A program made the position numbers and the translations under genes. The notes beneath the pieces are model-generated. The model was given only the letters and a program-made list of their open reading frames with translations. It was not told where the DNA came from and ran no database searches. Of a stretch of 64,000 nucleotides of DNA, positions 27,441 to 36,272 are shown one piece after another (position 1 is the stretch's first letter; each line of letters opens with the position of its first letter). The stretch is from Bradyrhizobium lupini (lineage in GTDB: Bacteria; Pseudomonadota; Alphaproteobacteria; Rhizobiales; Xanthobacteraceae): the NCBI RefSeq assembly GCF_040939785.1, contig NZ_CP162553.1:3100001-3164000 (forward strand), written 5' to 3'.

Positions 27441-28868
27441 ATGACCAACCCTGCCACAACCTCCCTGCTCGACCGCGCCAATCTCGACCGCGACCAGGTT
27501 CGCAACGAGCTCGCGCGCGGGCTTGCCGGTGCCGACGACGGCGAATTGTTCCTGGAATACAGCCAGACCGAAGCGCTGATGTTCGACAATGGCCGGCTGA
27601 AGCAGGCGACCTACGATACCTCGCAGGGTTTTGGCCTGCGCGCCGTCAAGGACGACGCAGTCGGCTACGCGCATTCCTCCGACGTGTCGCTGCCGGCGCT
27701 GATTCGCGCCGCGGACGCGGTCGCGGCCGTGCGCGGTGGCTATTCCGGCAACTTCGCCGCGCCTCCAGCGCATACCAACGTGCGGCTTTACAGTGACGAC
27801 AATCCGCTTGATGCCCCCGGCTTCGAGACCAAGGTCAAACTGCTCGCCGAGATCGACGCTTATCTGCGCGACAAGGATCCGCGGGTGCGGCAGGTCAGCG
27901 TCAGCCTGGGCGCGACCTGGCAGGTGGTCGAGATCCTGCGGCCCGACGGCGAGAGCTATCGCGACATCCGCCCGCTCGTGCGCGTCAACGTCTCCGTCGT
28001 CGCCGGTCAGGGCGACCGCCAGGAGAGCGGCAGCAAGGGCTATGGCGGCCGCGCCGGCTACGCCGAATTCATCGAAAGCAAGAACTGGCGCGACGCCGCC
28101 GACGGCGCGTTGCGTGAGGCTCTGGTCAACCTGGAATCGATTCCCGCCCCCGCCGGCGAGATGGACGTCGTGCTCGGGGCCGGCTGGCCCGGCGTGATGC
28201 TGCATGAGGCGGTTGGCCATGGCCTCGAAGGTGACTTCAACCGCAAGAAGACGTCCGCGTTTGCCGGCCTGATGGGCCAGCAGGTCGCGGCCAAGGGCGT
28301 GACCGTGGTCGACGACGGCACGATTGCCTCGCGCCGCGGCTCGCTGTCGATCGACGATGAGGGAACGCCGACCAACCGCACCGTGCTGATCGAGGACGGC
28401 GTCCTGGTCGGCTACATGCAGGACCGTCAGAACGCCCGCCTGATGAATATGAAGCCGACCGGCAACGGCCGCCGCCAGGGCTATGCCCACGTGCCGATGC
28501 CGCGCATGACCAACACCTACATGCTGGCGGGCGACCGCGATCCGGCCGAGATCCTCGCGTCGGTGAAGAACGGCGTCTTCGCCGCGAATTTCGGCGGCGG
28601 CCAGGTGGATATCACCTCGGGCAAATACGTGTTTCAGTGCACCGAGGCTTACAAGATCGAGAACGGCAAGATCGGTGCGCCCCTGAAGGGCGCCATGCTG
28701 ATCGGCAACGGGCCGACCGACCTGCATCGCATCCGCATGATCGGCAACGACCTCGCGCTCGATACCGGCATCGGCACCTGCGGCAAGAACGGTCAGGGCG
28801 TGCCGGTCGGCGTCGGCCAGCCGTCGCTGTTGATGGAACGCATTACGGTGGGTGGAACAGGCGGATGA
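27441..28868 (+). CDS. tldD: Metalloprotease TldD
   Basis: A 475-residue subunit of the TldD/TldE zinc protease, which degrades unfolded peptides and can mature modified peptides such as microcins. The active-site motif is HEAVGHGLEGDF (His255, Glu256, His260), and the later FQCTEAYKIENGKI cysteine region is typical of the catalytic TldD rather than TldE. I chose the ATG at 27441 (MTNPATTSLLDR), with GGACGG upstream; the in-frame ATG at 27429 is possible. tldE is not in the window. It overlaps lepB by 4 bp. Confidence 0.95.
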   Translation: MTNPATTSLLDRANLDRDQVRNELARGLAGADDGELFLEYSQTEALMFDNGRLKQATYDTSQGFGLRAVKDDAVGYAHSSDVSLPALIRAADAVAAVRGGYSGNFAAPPAHTNVRLYSDDNPLDAPGFETKVKLLAEIDAYLRDKDPRVRQVSVSLGATWQVVEILRPDGESYRDIRPLVRVNVSVVAGQGDRQESGSKGYGGRAGYAEFIESKNWRDAADGALREALVNLESIPAPAGEMDVVLGAGWPGVMLHEAVGHGLEGDFNRKKTSAFAGLMGQQVAAKGVTVVDDGTIASRRGSLSIDDEGTPTNRTVLIEDGVLVGYMQDRQNARLMNMKPTGNGRRQGYAHVPMPRMTNTYMLAGDRDPAEILASVKNGVFAANFGGGQVDITSGKYVFQCTEAYKIENGKIGAPLKGAMLIGNGPTDLHRIRMIGNDLALDTGIGTCGKNGQGVPVGVGQPSLLMERITVGGTGG

Positions 28869-29641
28869 GCGTCGAGAAGATAACTGTCACCACCAAGCGG
28901 AAGAGCAGCGGCTGGGGCGGCCAGCTGGTGCAGCTCGCCGGCATCGTCGCGGTGGTGTTCATCGCCAAGGGTGCGCTGGCCGAGCCGTTCTACGTGCCGT
29001 CGGGCTCGATGGAGCCGACGCTGTTGATCGGCGACGCCTTGATCGCCTCGAAATTCCCCTACGGCTACGGCACCTCGTCGCTGCCGATCCAGATCAACCT
29101 GCCCGAGAGCGGCCGCGTCTTCGCGGAAACGCCGAAGCAGGGCGACGTCGTGGTCTTCCGCTGGCCCGGCGACCGCTCGCAGGCCTGGGTCAAGCGCGTC
29201 GTGGGCCTGCCCGGCGACCGCATCCAGCTGCGCCAGGGCCAGCTCTTCGTCAACGATCGCCCCGCCGAGTTGAAGCCGGACGGCGTTGGTGCCGCCGAGG
29301 ACGACAATGGCGGCAGCGAACCCGCCTATCGCTATGTCGAGACGCTGCCGAACGGCGTCTCGCATCTGATCTTCAAGATGCGTGACAACGGTCCGCTCGA
29401 CAACACGCAGGAAGTGACGGTGCCGGCAGGCCATCTCTTCGTGCTCGGCGACAACCGCGACAATTCCGCCGACAGCCGCGTGCCCTTGCGCTCCGGCGGC
29501 GTCGGCATGTTGCCGATCGACAATCTGGTCGGCCGCGCAGACGCCGTGCTCGGATCCTGGGATCTCGGTATCCGGGGCCAGCCGGTGTGGACCTGGCTGT
29601 CCGGATTTCGCATGGCGCGGTTTTTCACCGCCGTGCATTGA
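28865..29641 (+). CDS. lepB: Signal peptidase I
   Basis: A 258-residue inner-membrane serine protease that removes signal peptides from exported proteins. The catalytic Ser48 lies in PSGSMEPTLLIGD and the general-base Lys110 in WVKRVVGLPGD; the later box GDNRDNSADSR is also complete. A single N-terminal helix (LVQLAGIVAVVFIAKGAL) anchors it. Its ATG overlaps the tldD stop (ATGA), so the two are translated together, an uncommon pairing. Rhizobia often carry a second lepB elsewhere with lepA/rnc, so this may be a paralogue. Confidence 0.93.
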   Translation: MSVEKITVTTKRKSSGWGGQLVQLAGIVAVVFIAKGALAEPFYVPSGSMEPTLLIGDALIASKFPYGYGTSSLPIQINLPESGRVFAETPKQGDVVVFRWPGDRSQAWVKRVVGLPGDRIQLRQGQLFVNDRPAELKPDGVGAAEDDNGGSEPAYRYVETLPNGVSHLIFKMRDNGPLDNTQEVTVPAGHLFVLGDNRDNSADSRVPLRSGGVGMLPIDNLVGRADAVLGSWDLGIRGQPVWTWLSGFRMARFFTAVH

Positions 29642-29650
29642 ACCGATCTC

Positions 29651-29998
29651 ATGACCTTCGACGACGTCAGAAAATTCGCACTGACGTGGCCGGAGGTCGA
29701 GGACGGTACCTCCTACGGCACGCCCGCACTAAAGGTGCGCAAGAAGATGCTGGCGCGTCTGAAGGAAGATGGCGACAGCCTGGTGATGCCGGACGTCCCG
29801 CTCGACGAGCGCGCGATGCTGGTCGAGAGCCAGCCAAAAATCTTCTACTTCACCGATCACTACGCCGATTATCCGATAGTGCTGATCCGCCTGTCCAAGG
29901 CAAAGCGCGCGATCGTGGAGTCGCTGCTGCGGCGGCGTTGGCGCGCGCTGGCTTCGAAGGCGGCGCGAGCGGATTATGATGCACGCGTGAGCGCGTGA
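29651..29998 (+). CDS. MmcQ/YjbR family protein
   Basis: A 115-residue YjbR-fold protein (MTFDDVRKFALTWPEVEDGT; then GTPALKVRKKMLARL; then KIFYFTDHY). The family has a CyaY-like alpha/beta fold and is annotated as DNA-binding on structural grounds, without a known function. It starts 9 bp after lepB and its stop overlaps the next gene's possible GTG start, so it belongs to the same transcript. Confidence 0.82.
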   Translation: MTFDDVRKFALTWPEVEDGTSYGTPALKVRKKMLARLKEDGDSLVMPDVPLDERAMLVESQPKIFYFTDHYADYPIVLIRLSKAKRAIVESLLRRRWRALASKAARADYDARVSA

Positions 29999-30006
29999 CG
30001 ACTGTC

Positions 30007-30573
30007 ATGGATGAGGCCCGCTTCCTCGCGCTGGCGCTAAAGAACCCGATTAACGTCGCGATTCTCGATGAGCTCCACCAGCTCGCGCTGCCCGATGCGT
30101 GGCTGGTCTCGGGATGTCTCGTGCAATCGGTTTGGAACGTGCTCACCGGCCGTGCGATCGATTACGGCATTGCCGATTACGACGTCTTCTACTTCGACCC
30201 TGACACCTCCTGGGACGCGGAGGACGTCGTGATCCGCAAGCTGCAAGCGCGCCTCGATCATCTCGGCGTCAAGATCGAGACCCGCAACCAGGCACGCGTG
30301 CATCTGTGGTACCCGGCCAAGCACGGCCTGCCCTATCCGCCGCTGTCGTGCTCGACTGACGGTATCGACCGTTTCCTCACACAGAACACGCAAGTGGGCG
30401 TGCGGCGCTCGGACGACGGTTTCGACGTTTATGCGCCGCACGGCTTCGATGACGTGGCGGGCTTGATTGCACGCCCCAATCCAAGCCCGAATTTCTCCGC
30501 AGCGAATTACGCGGTAAAGGCCGCGAGATGGAGGGCGTTGTGGCCCGAGCTTACGGTGATTGCGCCGGAATGA
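30007..30573 (+). CDS. Nucleotidyltransferase family protein
   Basis: A 188-residue protein with the nucleotidyltransferase-like core WLVSGCLVQSVWNVLTGRA, followed by IADYDVFYFDPDTSW, where the Asp pair (DYDVFYFD) would bind metal. It resembles the DUF925 group of predicted minimal nucleotidyltransferases. The C-terminal half has RVHLWYPAKHG and PNFSAANYAVKAARWRALWP. The substrate is unknown. Start: ATG at 30007, or a GTG at 29995 overlapping the previous stop. Convergent with the PAN-domain gene. Confidence 0.8.
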   Translation: MDEARFLALALKNPINVAILDELHQLALPDAWLVSGCLVQSVWNVLTGRAIDYGIADYDVFYFDPDTSWDAEDVVIRKLQARLDHLGVKIETRNQARVHLWYPAKHGLPYPPLSCSTDGIDRFLTQNTQVGVRRSDDGFDVYAPHGFDDVAGLIARPNPSPNFSAANYAVKAARWRALWPELTVIAPE

Positions 30574-30579
30574 TCCGAG

Positions 30580-31152
30580 CTATCTCACCACGCCCGACGT
30601 GAATCCCGCCTTCCGCCGCGGCGGCTTGATCTCCTTTTTCAGGAAACAGCGCGCTTCGCGTCCCGTGTAGCCCGGGCGGGCATAGGTGAAGGCGCGGCAT
30701 TTGTTGTCGGCGGTGCACACGGCCTTGCAGGCTTCTTCGCCTTCGCCGTCCTTCATCTCGAAATTGCGCAAATCGCCGCCGGGGCGGTCGATGGAGGTCT
30801 CCACGCCTTCGACACGCGGCTCGATCACACCGGCGCCGCGCACGCCGGAGATGCAGCAGCTTCCCGGCACGCGCGCAGGCACCGTGTTCTTCAGCCAGCA
30901 CACCGCCGAGCCGCCTTCGATGTCAGGATAGTTGAAGCTCCACGAGCGGCAACGGCGGTCGCGCTCGCACAGCAGCGCGCAATCCTCGGGATCGCCCGAC
31001 GTGACCGGAGAGCTGAAATAATCTCCGCCTGGCCGGTCGAACGCCGTCTGGGCGCGCGCAGGCCAGCTCGCAAACACGAGCGAAAGCAACGCGGCGCAGG
31101 CTACGACGCCTGCCAGGACGCTTGCCATGACGGCCAGGCGGCCCTTCCCCAT
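30580..31152 (-). CDS. Secreted protein with two PAN/Apple domains
   Basis: A 190-residue exported protein: an N-terminal hydrophobic helix (VMASVLAGVVACAALLSLVF), then two similar disulphide-rich modules. Module 1 begins FDRPGGDYFSSPVTSGDPED with CALLCERDRRCRSWSF; module 2 begins IDRPGGDLRNFEMKDGEGEE with CKAVCTADNKCRAFTY. This CxxxC...C pattern marks PAN/Apple domains, which bind proteins or carbohydrates. The two copies show internal duplication. Probably periplasmic. I chose the ATG at 31152 (MGKGRLAVMAS). It is downstream of gshA on the same strand, 111 bp away. Confidence 0.85.
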   Translation of the reverse strand: MGKGRLAVMASVLAGVVACAALLSLVFASWPARAQTAFDRPGGDYFSSPVTSGDPEDCALLCERDRRCRSWSFNYPDIEGGSAVCWLKNTVPARVPGSCCISGVRGAGVIEPRVEGVETSIDRPGGDLRNFEMKDGEGEEACKAVCTADNKCRAFTYARPGYTGREARCFLKKEIKPPRRKAGFTSGVVR

Positions 31153-31263
31153 CGGAACAGCTTTCGAGTTATTGACGACGCTCGGGTTTTTCAGCTGGCC
31201 ATTTGATCGCCGCAAACCTGTACGGGCGATGAACGGCCCGAGTCCGATCGTTTTGCCTTGGGT

Positions 31264-32634
31264 CTAGAACGCGTATTCCGCGTAGGCCGGTTCCACCGAG
31301 CGGTTCCAGGGACCGTTGAACTTGTCGAGCATCTCCTCAGCCGGCGTGCGGCCGGAATCGATAATGCGATCGAGCGGCTCCAGATGCCTGGTCTCGTCGC
31401 GGCCAAGCTGGTCGATCCGGCCGCGCCGGCGCAAGCCGGCATGCGCCAGAACGAGGCACTCCTTGGCGATCTCGAACAGATAGCGGTCCTTGATTCGCGA
31501 CTTGAACCCGAAGCGTGGCACGTCGTCGCGCAGCGCCTGACGCTCATGCGCGGTCCAGTGCTTCACGAGGTCCCAGGCGGCATCCAGCGACACATCGTCG
31601 TAGAGCAACCCGGCCCAGAACGCCGATAGCGCCGGCAGACGGCCCCACGGGCCACCGTCGGAGCCGCGCATCTCGAGATAGCGCTTGAGCCGCACCTCCG
31701 GGAAAATCGTCGAAAGATGGTTGGCCCAGTCCGACAGCGTCGGGCGTTCCCCGGGCAAATTGTTGTTGCGGCCATCGAAGAAGGCGCGGAACGAGGAGCC
31801 CGAGACGTCGATGTAGTCCTCGTCGCGCTTGACGAAATACATGGGCACGTCGAGCGCGTAGTCGACATAGCGCTCGAAGCCCATGCCGTCCTCGAATGCC
31901 CACGGCATCATGCCGGCGCGCGCGTTGTCGGTGTCGCGCCAGATCTCGGACCGGAAGGAGAGAAAGCCGTTTGGCTTGCCCTCGGTAAACGGCGAATTGG
32001 CGAACAAGGCGGTTGCGGCCGGCTGGAGCGCGAGCGAGACACGCAGCTTCTTGACCATGTCCGCTTCGGAGGAGAAGTCGAGATTGGTCTGTACCGTGCA
32101 GGTCCGGTACATCATGTCGAGGCCGTACTGGCCGACCTTCGGCATGTAATTGGTCATGATCTTGTAGCGGCCCTTGGGCATCACCGGGATGTCGGCGCGC
32201 GACCAGGACGGCGTCATGCCGAGGCCGAGGAAGCCGATGCCGAGCGGCGTTGCGATCTCGCGCACCTGCGCCAGATGCGCCATCAGCTCACTCTGGGTCT
32301 GGTGCACGTTCTCGACGGGGGCACCCGAGAGTTCGAACTGCCCGCCAGGCTCGAGCGAGATCGCGCCGCCGCCAGTGACGTCGTAGAGGCCGATGATGTT
32401 GCCCCTCTCCATGATCGGCTCCCAGCCGAGCAGGAGTTTCATGCCTTCGAGCAGCGCGCCGATACCGCGCGCGCCCTCGTAGGGCACCGGACGGTGGCCT
32501 TCGAGCGTGAACGGTGTCTTCTCGTGCTCGGTGCCCATGCGGAATTCGGACGGGTCCTTGCAACCAGCCTCGAACCACGCGACGAGTTCGTCGCGCGATT
32601 GCAGCGGCGTCATATCGATCTGGTCTCGCGCCAT
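31264..32634 (-). CDS. gshA: Glutamate-cysteine ligase (plant/alphaproteobacterial type)
   Basis: A 456-residue enzyme for the first step of glutathione synthesis. It matches the GCS2-like class found in rhizobia and plants: FRMGTEHEKTPFTLEGHRPV near the N-terminus, ISLEPGGQFELSGAP, and the tail RLKRYLEMRGSDGGP, all diagnostic. Length is normal. It lies 99 bp downstream of the marR gene on the same strand, and a glutathione S-transferase gene is divergent from marR, so glutathione formation and use appear jointly regulated. gshB is not in the window. Confidence 0.96.
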   Translation of the reverse strand: MARDQIDMTPLQSRDELVAWFEAGCKDPSEFRMGTEHEKTPFTLEGHRPVPYEGARGIGALLEGMKLLLGWEPIMERGNIIGLYDVTGGGAISLEPGGQFELSGAPVENVHQTQSELMAHLAQVREIATPLGIGFLGLGMTPSWSRADIPVMPKGRYKIMTNYMPKVGQYGLDMMYRTCTVQTNLDFSSEADMVKKLRVSLALQPAATALFANSPFTEGKPNGFLSFRSEIWRDTDNARAGMMPWAFEDGMGFERYVDYALDVPMYFVKRDEDYIDVSGSSFRAFFDGRNNNLPGERPTLSDWANHLSTIFPEVRLKRYLEMRGSDGGPWGRLPALSAFWAGLLYDDVSLDAAWDLVKHWTAHERQALRDDVPRFGFKSRIKDRYLFEIAKECLVLAHAGLRRRGRIDQLGRDETRHLEPLDRIIDSGRTPAEEMLDKFNGPWNRSVEPAYAEYAF

Positions 32635-32733
32635 ATCAGACTCTAATCAAAAGCGCTTCGATCGAACGCGCGTGGGTGACAGGGATGGTCCGCGCAGCCA
32701 CCGGCTGCACGGACGAGCTGGTTTGCCGCGCGA

Positions 32734-33228
32734 TCATCGCAACGGCGTGGTTTCGTTGACGTGGGCAGGCGGCAGTTTCATCTCGCCGCACGAGCAGCCC
32801 AGACGGTCGAGCAGACCGCTGAGCTTCACGGCATCCGCATCGGACAGCTTCGAACCGACATATTTCTCGATCGCGGCCGAATAGGCGCCCCACATCCGCT
32901 TCTGCAATTCGCGGCCGGCTTCCGTGATCTCCACGAATTGGCCGCGCTTGTCGATCTTGCATTCACGCCGCGAGGCGAGGCCTTCGTCGACCAGGCGGTC
33001 GATCAGGCGCGATGTCGAATATTGCGGGATCAGCATCTGCCGTTCGAGCTCGACCGGCCGGAGCTCGCCCGAGGGCGCCCGTGACAGTTCGAGCAGCGCG
33101 TCATACCATGCCAGCGGCGGGAAGCCGGCCTTCTTCAGGTCCTGCTCGACGCAATTGAGCACGCGGCTCTGTACCCGCATCAAGCGGATCCAGGCGGAAG
33201 TCGCCTCGGTCGATGGTTTGCGTTTCAT
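32734..33228 (-). CDS. MarR-family transcriptional regulator
   Basis: A 164-residue winged-helix dimeric repressor: dimer helix TSAWIRLMRVQSRVLNCVEQ, recognition region LERQMLIPQYSTSRLIDRLV, wing RRECKIDKRGQFVEITEAGR, and a C-terminal helix. The C-terminus has a CSCGE cysteine pair (LGCSCGEMKL), which is unusual and could sense thiol oxidation or metals; that is inference. The ATG at 33228 (MKRKPSTEATS) is preferred to 33240. It is divergent from gst and upstream of gshA. The palindromes in the 126-bp gap are plausible binding sites. Confidence 0.88.
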   Translation of the reverse strand: MKRKPSTEATSAWIRLMRVQSRVLNCVEQDLKKAGFPPLAWYDALLELSRAPSGELRPVELERQMLIPQYSTSRLIDRLVDEGLASRRECKIDKRGQFVEITEAGRELQKRMWGAYSAAIEKYVGSKLSDADAVKLSGLLDRLGCSCGEMKLPPAHVNETTPLR

Positions 33229-33267
33229 GGTCCCGCTCAAGCTCGTCGCCCGTCTCTTACCCTATTC

Positions 33268-33308
33268 GATGCACCTGCATCAATCTTGACTATTTCAAGC
33301 AGATGCAT
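33268..33308. promoter_or_regulatory. Palindromes between marR-gshA and gst (candidate MarR operator)
   Basis: GATGCA-CC-TGCATC (33268-33281) and CTTGA-N5-TCAAG (33285-33299) are perfect inverted repeats, and GATGCATG recurs at 33302. The second one overlaps a possible -35 (TTGACT at 33286) for gst. The clustering in a 126-bp divergent gap next to a MarR gene is suggestive; binding is not shown. Confidence 0.45.
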
Positions 33309-33354
33309 GTAGTCGTTCTTTCGCCTGAACCAAGCAACAAGAGGAGGAAATTCC

Positions 33355-33969
33355 ATGAAATTGTACTATTCGCCCGGTGCGTGCTCGCTGTCCCCCCATA
33401 TCGCGCTCCTGGAAGCCGGCCTGCCCTATGAACTGGTCAAGGTCGATATTCGGGCCAAGAAGCTCGAAAACGGTGAGGATTATCTGAAGCTGAACCCCAA
33501 GGGCCAGGTCCCTGCGCTGGGCCTCGATAGCGGAGAGATCGTGACCGAAGGCCCGGTGATTGTCCAGATGATCGCCGATCAGGCCTCAGCCAAGGCGCTG
33601 GCGCCGGCCCACGGCAGCGCCGAGCGCTACAAGCTGCTCGAATGGCTGAACTTCCTCACCTCGGAGGTCCACAAGAGCTTCGGCCCGATGTTCGCGCCGA
33701 CGCTGAACGACGAGGCCAAGGCCTTCTTCAAGGACCGCGTCATGGGCAAGCTGAAATACATCGACAGCCAGCTCGCCGGCCGCGACTACCTCATGGGCAA
33801 GCAGTTCACGGTGGCCGACGGTTATCTCTTCACGATGCTGACCTGGGGCGACCGGATGAAGTTCGACCTCTCGGCGATGCCGAACCTTGCCGCGTACAAG
33901 ACCCGCGTCGCGGCGCGGCCGCAGGTGCAGGAAGCGATGAAGAAGGAAGGGCTGATCCAGGCTGCCTGA
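33355..33969 (+). CDS. Glutathione S-transferase, beta-class-like
   Basis: A 204-residue cytosolic GST. The N-terminal thioredoxin-like domain has MKLYYSPGACSLSPHIALLE, where Cys10 matches the beta-class catalytic cysteine of bacterial GSTs, and LNPKGQVPALGLDSG with the cis-proline; EGPVIVQMIAD binds glutathione. The C-terminal helical domain ends AARPQVQEAMKKEGL. It conjugates or reduces electrophiles using glutathione. AGGAGG precedes the ATG. Divergent from marR and gshA; a terminator follows at 33979. Confidence 0.94.
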   Translation: MKLYYSPGACSLSPHIALLEAGLPYELVKVDIRAKKLENGEDYLKLNPKGQVPALGLDSGEIVTEGPVIVQMIADQASAKALAPAHGSAERYKLLEWLNFLTSEVHKSFGPMFAPTLNDEAKAFFKDRVMGKLKYIDSQLAGRDYLMGKQFTVADGYLFTMLTWGDRMKFDLSAMPNLAAYKTRVAARPQVQEAMKKEGLIQAA

Positions 33970-33978
33970 GCGCACATG

Positions 33979-34017
33979 CGAAAGGCCGGATCGAAAATCC
34001 GGCCTTTCGTATTTTTT
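33979..34017. terminator. Bidirectional terminator between gst and the fad operon
   Basis: CGAAAGGCCGGAT (33979-33991) pairs with ATCCGGCCTTTCG (33997-34009), followed by TATTTTTT on the plus strand. It lies between convergent stops and could serve both transcripts. Confidence 0.88.
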
Positions 34018-34040
34018 ATCCCGGCTACGGGTTCAGAGAA

Positions 34041-36254
34041 TCACGCCGCCGCCTTCTTCGGAGCGAAGCGGCCGTAGAAGGTTTCTCCCTTCGCGGCCAT
34101 CTCCTCAAGGAGCTTCGGCGGGGTGAAGCGCGAGCCGTATTTCGCTTCCAGCTTGTGGCAAAGCTCGACGAATTTTTTCGGGCCCATGAAGTCGATATAG
34201 GACAGCGTGCCACCGGTGAACGGCGCGAAGCCGAAGCCGAGGATCGAGCCGACATCCGCTTCGCGCGGATCGGTGATGACGTGGTCCTCAACGGTGCGCG
34301 CGGCCTCCACCGCCTGCACTACCAGGAAGCGCTGCTTCAACTCCTCAACGTCGAGGGTATCGGGATCGAGCTGCTTCGGCTGCAGCGCGGACAAGCCCGG
34401 CCACAGGCTCTTCTGGCCCTTGCCCTTCTCGGGGTAATCGTAAAAACCCTTGCTGTTCTTGCGGCCCAGACGGCCCTGCTTCTCGACCATCTCCACCATC
34501 AGCTTCTTCTGATCGGGATTGATGGCGTTGGGGCCGAGGTCGGCTTCCGTCGCCTTCATGATCTTGAGCCCGAGGTCGAGCGCGACCTCGTCCGACAGCG
34601 AGAGCGGGCCGACCGGCATGCCGGCCATCTTGGCACAGTTCTCGATCATCGCCGGCGGCACGCCCTCGAGGAACATCTCGTTGCCCTCGGCGACGTAGCG
34701 GCCGACGCAGCGATTGGCGAAGAAGCCTCTGGAGTCGTTGACGACGATCGGCGTCTTGCCGATCTGCCGGACGTAGTCGAGCGCGGTCGCGATCGCGAGA
34801 TCGCCGGTGTTCTTGCCCTGGATGATCTCGACCAGCATCATCTTCTCGACCGGCGAGAAGAAGTGGATGCCGACGAACCTGCCTTGGTCCTTGAAGGATT
34901 CCGCCAGCGAGGTGATCGGAAGCGTCGAGGTGTTGGACGCGAAGATCACGTCCGGCTTCATGTGCTCCTGCGCCTTGGCAAAGGTATCAGCCTTGACCTT
35001 GCGGTCCTCGAACACGGCCTCGATGACGAGATCGACGTCCTTGAGCGCGGAATAGTCCGCGGTCGCCGTGATGCGCGCGAGCAGCGCTTCTGCGTCGCCG
35101 GGCTTGGCGCGGCCCTTCTTGATCTGCTCCTCGATCACCTTTTGCGCATGCGCCTTGCCCTTGTCGGCGCTCTCCTGGTCGCGATCGATCAGGACGACGT
35201 CGAGAGCGGCACGGGCTGAGACATAGCCGACGCTCGCGCCCATGAAGCCGGCGCCGATCACGGCGATCTTCTTCACCTTGGTCGGCGGCACATCCTTCGG
35301 ACGGCGCGCGCCCTTGTTGAGCTCCTGCATCGACAGGAACAGGCTGCGGATCATCGCAGCCGCTTCCTTCGAGCGCAGCACCGAGGTGAAGTAGCGCGAC
35401 TCGACACGGAGCGCGGCGTCGATCGGCAGCTGCAGGCCCTCGTAGACGCAGCTCATGATCGCGCGTGCGGCCGGATAATTGTCGTAGGTCTCGCGGCGAT
35501 AGATCGCGTTGCCGGCCGGGAACATCATCATGCCGGCCTTGGAGAACACCGGACCGCCCGGCAGCTTGAAGCCCTTCTCGTCCCAGGGCGCAACAGCCTT
35601 GCCGCCGCCCTTGATCCAGTCCTTTGCCGCCTTGACGAGGTCGGCGGCGGGAACGATGGCGTGGATCAGATTCAGCGCCTTGGCTTTCTCGATCGTGACC
35701 GGATCGCCCTTGAGCAGGATCGTCATCGCGTCCTGCGGCGGCACCAGGCGCGGCACGCGCTGCGTGCCGCCGGCGCCCGGGAACAGGCCGACCTTGACCT
35801 CGGGCAGACCGAGGCGGGTCTTGGGATTCTCCGCCGCCACGCGATAGTGGCAGCACAGCGTGATCTCGAAACCGCCGCCGAGCGCGAGCCCGTTGATCGC
35901 CGCCGCCCACGGCTTGCCGGAGGTTTCGATCGAGCGCAGCACCTGCGAGAAGCGCCGGCTCTGCTCGAACAGCATCTGGTTCGCGGCCGTCTCGCCCTGC
36001 TCCCCAAACACTTTTGCGTAGGCCTGATTCATGCCCTCGAGCATGGACAGATCGGCACCCGCGCAGAACGCCTCCTTGGCAGAGGTGATGACGACCCCCT
36101 TCACCACGGCGTCGGCCGTGGTCGCCTTGACGATCGCGTCGAGCTCGCTGGTCGATGTCTCGTCGAGCACGTTCATCGAACGGCCCGGGATGTCCCAGGT
36201 CACGAGCGCGATGCCGTCGGAATCGGTCTCAACCTTGAAGTTCTTGTAAGCCAT
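34041..36254 (-). CDS. fadJ: Fatty acid oxidation alpha subunit (enoyl-CoA hydratase / 3-hydroxyacyl-CoA dehydrogenase)
   Basis: A 737-residue two-domain enzyme for the hydration and dehydrogenation steps of beta-oxidation. Residues about 1-200 are a crotonase domain (oxyanion segments [12 protein letters not shown] and [19 protein letters not shown]). Residues about 325-520 are the NAD-binding dehydrogenase, with the Rossmann start [19 protein letters not shown] and the catalytic His in [19 protein letters not shown]. The rest is the C-terminal 3HCDH domain ([13 protein letters not shown]). Named fadJ/fadB by similarity. It is 18 bp after the thiolase gene, in one operon. Confidence 0.94.
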   Translation of the reverse strand: MAYKNFKVETDSDGIALVTWDIPGRSMNVLDETSTSELDAIVKATTADAVVKGVVITSAKEAFCAGADLSMLEGMNQAYAKVFGEQGETAANQMLFEQSRRFSQVLRSIETSGKPWAAAINGLALGGGFEITLCCHYRVAAENPKTRLGLPEVKVGLFPGAGGTQRVPRLVPPQDAMTILLKGDPVTIEKAKALNLIHAIVPAADLVKAAKDWIKGGGKAVAPWDEKGFKLPGGPVFSKAGMMMFPAGNAIYRRETYDNYPAARAIMSCVYEGLQLPIDAALRVESRYFTSVLRSKEAAAMIRSLFLSMQELNKGARRPKDVPPTKVKKIAVIGAGFMGASVGYVSARAALDVVLIDRDQESADKGKAHAQKVIEEQIKKGRAKPGDAEALLARITATADYSALKDVDLVIEAVFEDRKVKADTFAKAQEHMKPDVIFASNTSTLPITSLAESFKDQGRFVGIHFFSPVEKMMLVEIIQGKNTGDLAIATALDYVRQIGKTPIVVNDSRGFFANRCVGRYVAEGNEMFLEGVPPAMIENCAKMAGMPVGPLSLSDEVALDLGLKIMKATEADLGPNAINPDQKKLMVEMVEKQGRLGRKNSKGFYDYPEKGKGQKSLWPGLSALQPKQLDPDTLDVEELKQRFLVVQAVEAARTVEDHVITDPREADVGSILGFGFAPFTGGTLSYIDFMGPKKFVELCHKLEAKYGSRFTPPKLLEEMAAKGETFYGRFAPKKAAA

Positions 36255-36272
36255 GCTGGTTGCTCCCTGCCC

